Assembly: GCA_002314515.1 (NCBI GenBank)
Contig: DCGB01000114.1
Location: 1-10,091, forward strand
Length of the DNA stretch: 10,091 nt
Direction: 5' to 3'
DNA from: Solobacterium sp. UBA1789
Lineage (GTDB): Bacteria > Bacillota_I > Bacilli_A > Erysipelotrichales > Erysipelotrichaceae
Shown: piece by piece, positions 5,754-10,091 of the stretch
How the letters are laid out: each line of letters opens with the position of its first letter
How positions within the stretch are numbered: position 1 is the stretch's first letter
The notes under the pieces: generated by a model
Database searches by the model: none
What the model was told of the DNA's origin: nothing
Seen by the model: only the letters and a program-made list of their open reading frames with translations
Made by a program: the position numbers and the translations under genes

Positions 5754-7340
5754 TTAGTTCTGATTCATCAGAATACGCTTTGGATTAAAACGCATAATCA
5801 TGAAAGAAGGAATAATAACCGAAATCAGCACAATAGCCAATCCAACGACATAGATTTCCAGAATAATTGGCAAAGAAACTGTAACATCATATTCAGCCAC
5901 TAAATCCTCCAGACTGACATCAGAAGTATAATCCGTATCCCAGATACTATAGTAATCAGCATAGTAATAATCATCATCACTACCAAAATCAGTATTGGCA
6001 ATCTGATATTCCAGGACCTTTTCACCAACCTTACCAGCAATCAGTGAACCTGAACCAACGGCTAAAGTAAAACCTAAGACCGCAACCAGAGCCAGTTCTA
6101 CAAAAAACTGAGCAATAATCTTCATCTTCGAAGCACCAACTGACAATAAGACACCAATTTCATATTCTCTTGTCTTCAAAGTTAAAGCGGTAACCAGAGT
6201 AATAATAACAATGGCATTAATTACGACCAGCCAGACGATGAAATTAGAATATAAGGATAAAGTATCAAGTGGCTTAGCCAGTTTTTTGAATTCATCATTA
6301 TTGGCATCCAGTTTCTTAAACTGACTCAGATTACCCTCGTAATCTTCAATAAACTGATCAACATCCAATGGATCAGTCAGCAATAAAGTTACATCAGAAA
6401 TATAATAACTGGAATCATCATCCTTAGGACGATTATCCGGATTACTATAATATTCATCATCAGGACTCTTCTGAGCATAGTAGTCAAAATAAGCCTGAGA
6501 AATCCTGATTTCATAACTGTAATAAGTACTTGCCGGCATCAGCAGCATATTAGCCGGATTCTCATATGGATAAGTATAATCAAAGTTAGACATATCCGGT
6601 GTAATCTTCACAGATGGCTCATAGATACCAATAATCTCCAGATTAATTACACCATCAAGCTCAATTTCATAATAATTCTGGCCAACAACATCAACACTGA
6701 TATCATCACCAACTTTTAAACCATTCTGCTCAGCCAGTTCCTTAGTAAGTAAAACAACATGGGCCTTATTCTCGATTTCCTCTTTAGTATAGAAACGGCC
6801 ATCAACCAAAGTATAATCACCATCGACAAATTCAATCATGTCATCAAACCAGTTAGCCTTAATCGCAAACTTTGGCTCAATATAAGTCTGACAACTCTCA
6901 TTGCCATTTTCATCGATCCAGCAGGACTGGCCATTGCTGTCAATATCCTCTTCTGCCCGATTATTCAAATGAACATAGTCCAAACCATCACCCGTATCAT
7001 AGACCATAGTGATATTAGTCGCATTAGCTGTCTTTACTCTTTCATCCTTCAATAATTCATTGACATCATCCAAAGTAATTCGTGGATAGTCCTTATAAAA
7101 TGCTGACTGTTCTTCCTCATCCAATGAATCGCCATATTCATAGATTGCATCATAATCCAGAGTATAAGTAACAACAGCCCTCATCTTCTGACGGGTTAAA
7201 GTCTTGGCATTCTCACTTGCCATTGAAACACCTAAACCGACAATGACAAAATTACCAATCATGAAAAATGTTATAGTCAACAGAACTGTCTTGGTCAGAC
7301 CCCTGCTGACATTCTTAATAGCACGCTGAAAAAAATTCAT
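5754..7340 (-). CDS. FtsX/MacB-type ABC permease with large acidic extracellular domain
   Basis: A 528-residue membrane subunit. One transmembrane helix near 17-39 is followed by an extracellular domain of about 325 residues; three helices near 366-388, 410-435 and 490-513 complete the FtsX four-helix plan. The cytoplasmic coupling segment REYEIGVLLSVGASKMKI (391-408) and the terminal FNPKRIL are standard for the family. The outer domain is rich in Asp, Glu and Tyr. It contains two cysteines (140, 150) framed by DxDxNG (132-137) and DENGN (143-147), which look like calcium-loop motifs. The outer loop before the last helix also has a dense Asp/Tyr run near 451-473. The start has AGGAAGGA at 7345-7352, overlapping the end of the PASTA gene, which is only 11 bases away. 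Substrate or signalling role unknown; the PASTA partner suggests wall-linked work. Confidence 0.9.
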   Translation of the reverse strand: MNFFQRAIKNVSRGLTKTVLLTITFFMIGNFVIVGLGVSMASENAKTLTRQKMRAVVTYTLDYDAIYEYGDSLDEEEQSAFYKDYPRITLDDVNELLKDERVKTANATNITMVYDTGDGLDYVHLNNRAEEDIDSNGQSCWIDENGNESCQTYIEPKFAIKANWFDDMIEFVDGDYTLVDGRFYTKEEIENKAHVVLLTKELAEQNGLKVGDDISVDVVGQNYYEIELDGVINLEIIGIYEPSVKITPDMSNFDYTYPYENPANMLLMPASTYYSYEIRISQAYFDYYAQKSPDDEYYSNPDNRPKDDDSSYYISDVTLLLTDPLDVDQFIEDYEGNLSQFKKLDANNDEFKKLAKPLDTLSLYSNFIVWLVVINAIVIITLVTALTLKTREYEIGVLLSVGASKMKIIAQFFVELALVAVLGFTLAVGSGSLIAGKVGEKVLEYQIANTDFGSDDDYYYADYYSIWDTDYTSDVSLEDLVAEYDVTVSLPIILEIYVVGLAIVLISVIIPSFMIMRFNPKRILMNQN

Positions 7341-7351
7341 AATATCCTTCC

Positions 7352-8776
7352 TTATTTATCACAAATGACAATAATAATTTCTTCTGACTCTGGAATATAA
7401 GAACCAGACTTCAATTCCTTATCATCACTTCGCTTAACTGAAATAACCATAGAACAGTCAACAGTCTCACTATACTGATATTCAATATGATAATTGGCAC
7501 CAATATCCTCACATAACTGTCTGATAGTATCCTCATCATAATCAGAAACATCCGGCCAGTTTTCAATATAAATATTCTTGCCCTTGGAAACGACAACATC
7601 TACCTTACTGTTGCAGTCAGTGCTGCTGATAGAAATAATCTTACCAGCATCAACTTTTTCATTTAATTCATAAGTAAGCTTATTAAGCTTCAGATTAGCA
7701 CCCTCATCATTGACCTTACTGATCCATTCTTTCAAGGCATCTAAGGTATCGATATCACCTGGATCTGGCTGACCCAAGGAAATATAAAGCTTAACAGTAT
7801 CACCACTCTGTAAGACAGAAGAAGCAGCAGGTGATTGAGAAATAACTGTACCCTTCTTCTTAGCAGAATACTGATAATAAGACAAAGCACTCAAACCATT
7901 ACCTGAACACCATACTGTAGCTTCATTTTCACTATTACCACTCAAATCAGCTAAAACAATAGCCTTACCCTTGGAAACATAAACAGTAATAGTCTCACCT
8001 TCTTTGATTGTCTTACCACCTTCAACTGACTGGGAAACAACACAATCCAAGGCAACTGTATCCGAATAACGATAAGCCTTACTTAAATTGACTTTCTTAT
8101 TCTTAGCCCAGCTTTCAAATTCACTATAAGAACGATTAGTAAAATCCTCAACAGTAACAGTACCCAAAGGCTGAACACCCTTAGAAACAATAATCTTCAG
8201 ATTAGAAGAACGACAGAACTTATCCTCTTCTACACCCGTTAATGTATAAGAAATTACTTCACCTTCTGCAATCTCATCATCATAGGCTGAAGAAACCTTG
8301 GTCTTAGATAACTTATTATCACTGATCCATTTTTCAACATCGGCCTTATTCATCTGATATAAATCAGGTAATTCGATTAATTCATCAGGATCAGCACCCA
8401 ATGATACTTCAAAGGTCATAACTGCCTTCTTGGTAACCTTCTTACCCTCTTCAACTGATTGAGACATAACAATACCCTCGTCATAGTCCAATGAATATTC
8501 TTCTTTAAAGACAATGCCATTGGTCTCTATTTCCTGCTGTCTCAGCCAGTCAACGACATCAGAACGCTTACTGCCAACAAAGTTCTGAACACTGATTTTT
8601 GGCCTGAAAATCAGAAACAGAATAATAGCCAGTAATACAACCAAAACAATAAAACCAATAATCACAGGTTTATAATTGAACTGCTTTTTGGAAACTGGAA
8701 TTCTTTCTTCTTCCTTAAAACTATCCGGTTTTTTATTTGAATCAGAAAACTGATCAAGAAAATTCTTTTCGCTCAT
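7352..8776 (-). CDS. Single-pass membrane protein with PASTA-like repeats
   Basis: A 474-residue protein with a charged cytoplasmic N-terminus (1-36), one transmembrane helix (about 37-58, IIGFIVLVVLLAIILFLIF core) and an extracellular part built of about six PASTA-like units (roughly 62-127, 134-200, 205-270, 272-335, 340-400, 403-473). The units repeat the PASTA pattern: a V-x-x-W helix, then G-x-V-x-S-Q-S or similar, then an end strand finishing in V-S-K-G or S-L-G; VISQSPAASSVLQSGDTV (311-328) is the clearest. PASTA domains of PrkC/PknB kinases and PBP2x bind muropeptides or beta-lactams. Here no kinase or penicillin-binding domain is attached, so it is probably a wall-sensing or scaffold protein. 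The start has AGAGGGG at 8784-8790, seven bases upstream. It is the first gene of the PASTA-permease-ATPase operon. Confidence 0.87.
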   Translation of the reverse strand: MSEKNFLDQFSDSNKKPDSFKEEERIPVSKKQFNYKPVIIGFIVLVVLLAIILFLIFRPKISVQNFVGSKRSDVVDWLRQQEIETNGIVFKEEYSLDYDEGIVMSQSVEEGKKVTKKAVMTFEVSLGADPDELIELPDLYQMNKADVEKWISDNKLSKTKVSSAYDDEIAEGEVISYTLTGVEEDKFCRSSNLKIIVSKGVQPLGTVTVEDFTNRSYSEFESWAKNKKVNLSKAYRYSDTVALDCVVSQSVEGGKTIKEGETITVYVSKGKAIVLADLSGNSENEATVWCSGNGLSALSYYQYSAKKKGTVISQSPAASSVLQSGDTVKLYISLGQPDPGDIDTLDALKEWISKVNDEGANLKLNKLTYELNEKVDAGKIISISSTDCNSKVDVVVSKGKNIYIENWPDVSDYDEDTIRQLCEDIGANYHIEYQYSETVDCSMVISVKRSDDKELKSGSYIPESEEIIIVICDK

Positions 8777-8803
8777 TTTACTACCCCTCTAAGCAAAATA
8801 ATC

Positions 8804-8832
8804 ATAATACAATAGCACAGATAATACAACAA
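8804..8832 (-). promoter_or_regulatory. Probable promoter of the PASTA/ABC operon
   Basis: On the minus strand TTGTTG (8827-8832), a 17-base spacer and TATTAT (8804-8809, five of six consensus bases) lie 28 bases upstream of the start codon, with the ribosome binding site between. It is closely packed against the divergent macro-gene promoter. Confidence 0.55.
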
Positions 8833-8849
8833 TATTATCCTAATTTCAT

Positions 8850-8855
8850 TATAAT
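8850..8855 (+). promoter_or_regulatory. -10 element for the macro-domain gene
   Basis: A perfect TATAAT, 22 bases before the ATG at 8878. No good TTGACA-like -35 is found at 16-18 bases upstream; the position falls on CAACAA, which serves as the -35 of the opposite promoter. The two promoters would share DNA and may compete. Confidence 0.4.
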
Positions 8856-8877
8856 AAGTAAAAAGGACATAACGCAA

Positions 8878-9399
8878 ATGATAAGAATACTAAATGAAAG
8901 TGTCGTCTATCAGAATACTGATGCCATCGTCAATGCCGCAAATACATCTCTTTTAGGAGGTGGTGGAGTCGATGGAGCCATCCACAAGGCGGCTGGACCC
9001 CAGTTATTAGAAGAATGTAAAACATTAAACGGCTGTAAAACCGGCGAAGCCAAAATAACCAAAGGCTATAATCTCAAAGCCAGATATGTCATCCATACTG
9101 TTGGACCTGTTTATCATAACAGTACACAGGATGCCATACTCCTTGCAGACTGCTATATCAATTGTCTTAACCTGGCAAAAGAATACAATCTTAAATCAAT
9201 ATCCTTCTGCTGCATATCTACTGGCGTCTATGCTTATCCTCTTGAAGAAGCAACACAGATCGCCCACAAAACAACTACAAGCTGGCTGAAAGACAATAAC
9301 TATCCAATTGATATCAGCTTCTGCTGTTATACAAAAGAAGAATATGATATCTATAACAGAATATTCATTAATGGTCATACTGAATTTAACGGCGTGTAA
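8878..9399 (+). CDS. Macro-domain protein (ADP-ribose/O-acetyl-ADP-ribose hydrolase type)
   Basis: A 173-residue single-domain cytoplasmic protein of the MacroD/YmdB class, which binds ADP-ribose and removes it from proteins or hydrolyses O-acetyl-ADP-ribose. Visible motifs are TDAIVNAANTSLLGGGGVDG (14-33), with the NAAN and GGGGVDGAIH nucleotide and catalytic loops, GCKTGEAKITKGYNL (52-66), YVIHTVGP (70-77) and the phosphate loop ISTGVYAYP (113-121). The length equals a lone macro domain. The start at 8878 is chosen because the domain begins there (MIRILNESVV) and AAAAGGA lies at 8861-8867. The open frame extends upstream to 8737, but that would run antisense into the PASTA gene and adds no domain. 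It is followed by the two GG-leader genes on the same strand, 51 bases away. No ADP-ribosyltransferase or sirtuin partner is seen here. Confidence 0.93.
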   Translation: MIRILNESVVYQNTDAIVNAANTSLLGGGGVDGAIHKAAGPQLLEECKTLNGCKTGEAKITKGYNLKARYVIHTVGPVYHNSTQDAILLADCYINCLNLAKEYNLKSISFCCISTGVYAYPLEEATQIAHKTTTSWLKDNNYPIDISFCCYTKEEYDIYNRIFINGHTEFNGV

Positions 9400-9432
9400 T
9401 GTTGTTGTAATTATTTAAAGTTACAATATAAA
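9399..9432 (+). promoter_or_regulatory. Inverted repeat and possible promoter before the GG-leader pair
   Basis: TTGTAA (9405-9410) and TTACAA (9421-9426) form an inverted repeat with a 10-base centre. The same stretch offers overlapping promoter readings: TTGTAA-16-TATAAA (9427-9432) or ATGTTG-17-TACAAT (9422-9427). It has no T run, so it is unlikely to be a terminator. It could be an operator over a promoter of the two small genes, or chance in AT-rich DNA. Confidence 0.3.
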
Positions 9433-9450
9433 TGAATAAAGGAGAAAAAT

Positions 9451-9654
9451 ATGCCTGAAAAGAAAGAGTTAAATAAAGAAGAATTAACTAAAGTAGCTGG
9501 CGGAGGTAGAACTGTTTATAACACCCTTATGGTGTGTATAAATACGAACTGTGAACATTCTGCTGTATGGGCTGGTGATTATATCAAGAAGACATTTAAT
9601 TGTCCTAAGTGTGGACAATATACATTTAAAGGAAAAGAAGAATTTGAACTATAA
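9451..9654 (+). CDS. Double-glycine leader protein with four-cysteine zinc-ribbon-like body
   Basis: A 67-residue protein. The leader MPEKKELNKEELTKVAGG (1-18) is bacteriocin-type, with the E-L-x-x-V-x-G-G cleavage pattern. The 49-residue body has two cysteine pairs, C29-x4-C34 and C51-P-K-C54, the second in FNCPKCGQYTF, which reads like a zinc ribbon or rubredoxin-like knuckle rather than a membrane-active bacteriocin. If exported, the cysteines could form disulfides instead. The start is supported by AAAGGAGA at 9438-9444, six bases upstream. The next leader gene follows after 24 bases, so the pair is probably one transcript. I do not recognise a named family. No immunity gene, C39 exporter, or RiPP modification enzyme (LanM, YcaO, radical SAM) is visible in the window. 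Confidence 0.8.
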   Translation: MPEKKELNKEELTKVAGGGRTVYNTLMVCINTNCEHSAVWAGDYIKKTFNCPKCGQYTFKGKEEFEL

Positions 9655-9678
9655 TCAAAAATATTGAGGAATATAAAT

Positions 9679-10005
9679 ATGTCTGAAAAGAAAGAATTGA
9701 GTATTGAAGAATTAAAAAATGTTAGTGGTGGAGATAATGGCGATTCTGCAAAAGAAGGTGCTTTTTGGAGCTTTCAGGTAAATTATCGTTATAAAGTTGG
9801 TGATGTTGTTGAAGTATATAGAAGCAGTATACATTCCAGAACCAGACAAGGAATTATCCAAGATAGAAGGCCAAAGGAAAATTTTGATTATTCCAGAAGT
9901 GAATATCGTTATTATGGTGAATATCAGATTTATTATCCAGAAGGGCCAACCTCTGGTCATTCTCAATATGAATGGGTAACTGCTGATGATATTGAATCAT
10001 CGTAG
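9679..10005 (+). CDS. Double-glycine leader protein with SH3-like beta-rich body
   Basis: A 108-residue protein. The leader MSEKKELSIEELKNVSGG (1-18) is almost the same as in the gene before it. The 90-residue body is Tyr/Arg-rich and contains YKVGDVVEVYRSS (38-50), QGIIQDRR (57-64), EYQIYYPEG (81-89) and EYEWV-like QYEWVTADDIES (96-107). The pattern K-V-G-D-x-V-E-V ... G-x-I ... Y-x-I ... W-V-x-A-D-D-I is that of small SH3/Tudor-like beta barrels. There is no cysteine and no membrane segment. The start at 9679 is preferred over an in-frame TTG at 9664, because TGAGGA (9665-9670) is then a ribosome binding site eight bases upstream and the leader starts in register with its neighbours. The gene ends in tandem stops TAG-TAA. 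Function unknown; the leader call is strong, the fold is inferred. Confidence 0.8.
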   Translation: MSEKKELSIEELKNVSGGDNGDSAKEGAFWSFQVNYRYKVGDVVEVYRSSIHSRTRQGIIQDRRPKENFDYSRSEYRYYGEYQIYYPEGPTSGHSQYEWVTADDIESS

Positions 10006-10064
10006 TAAAAGCATTATATTGTTTAAATTAGATATAACAAAAATCATCAGCTTATTGTCATAGC

Positions 10065-10091
10065 TGGACTTTGTCAACTAAACTGTGTAAG
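10065..10091. mobile_element. Possible IS256-family insertion-sequence end (cut by window)
   Basis: The last 27 bases start GGACTTTGTCAACTAAAC and end in TGTGTAAG. In reverse they read CTTACACAGTTTAGTTGACA, resembling the TTTACACA-AT-rich-TTGACA termini I associate with IS256-type elements in Firmicutes. No transposase or target duplication can be seen in the window, so this is only a hint. Confidence 0.25.

Noticed and set aside
5069..7340. ABC transporter as a bacteriocin exporter for the GG-leader proteins
   Set aside because: The ATPase lacks a C39 peptidase and fused membrane domain, and the permease is of the FtsX/MacB type.
8737..8877. Upstream in-frame extension of the macro-domain gene
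   Set aside because: It would overlap the PASTA gene start antisense, adds a low-complexity stretch with no domain similarity, and the ATG at 8878 has a ribosome binding site and begins exactly at the macro fold.
9664..9678. TTG start five codons before the second GG-leader gene
   Set aside because: These bases include the TGAGGA ribosome binding site of the ATG at 9679, and only the ATG start aligns the leader with its neighbour.
9712..9966. Minus-strand 84-codon hydrophobic frame opposite the SH3-like GG-leader gene (considered as an immunity protein)
   Set aside because: No ribosome binding site for it, and it is the reverse of a well-supported coding gene.
10048..10066. Short hairpin CAGCT...AGCTG after the last leader gene as a terminator
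   Set aside because: Only a five-base stem with a nine-base loop and no T run; too weak to call.

Overview
The window looks like chromosomal DNA of a low-GC, Gram-positive gut-type Firmicute. The AT-rich intergenic spacers, AGGAGG-type ribosome binding sites, hairpin-plus-T terminators, a LytR-CpsA-Psr wall protein, PASTA repeats and GG-leader peptides all fit. An Erysipelotrichales/Coprobacillaceae-like origin is my impression only; no marker gene proves it. The gene order is mostly on the minus strand, with two plus-strand units.

Left part (1-3393). The 5' portion of a class II fructose-bisphosphate aldolase gene leaves the window at base 1. Next, read leftward, comes a two-gene operon with a 4-base overlap: a 199-residue protein whose motifs recall flavin-dependent thymidylate synthase (ThyX), then a FluG-like amidohydrolase that ends at a clear intrinsic terminator (608-645). 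Divergent from that operon is a P-loop kinase of the YggC/YFH7, uridine-kinase-like group with its own terminator.

Middle part (3392-8855). A four-gene envelope block lies on the minus strand. It holds a single-pass PASTA-repeat membrane protein, an FtsX/MacB-type permease with a large acidic extracellular domain, and its ABC ATPase, all tightly spaced and closed by a strong terminator. A LytR-CpsA-Psr protein follows directly. Downstream of that is a small protein with a double-glycine (bacteriocin-type) leader fused to a DUF1858-like helical segment, then a decayed C-terminal piece of a Fic/AlbA-family protein. The PASTA and LCP proteins point to the cell wall.

Right part (8827-10091). A macro-domain (ADP-ribose hydrolase type) gene diverges from the PASTA operon. 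It is followed by two tandem small genes with nearly identical double-glycine leaders but unrelated bodies: one a four-cysteine zinc-ribbon-like protein, the other an SH3-like beta-rich protein. The last ~27 bases resemble the end of an IS256-family insertion sequence.

The most unusual content is the set of three leader-GG proteins carrying small folded domains instead of typical bacteriocin cores, with no C39-peptidase exporter or modification enzyme in the window. Second is the ThyX-like/amidohydrolase operon.
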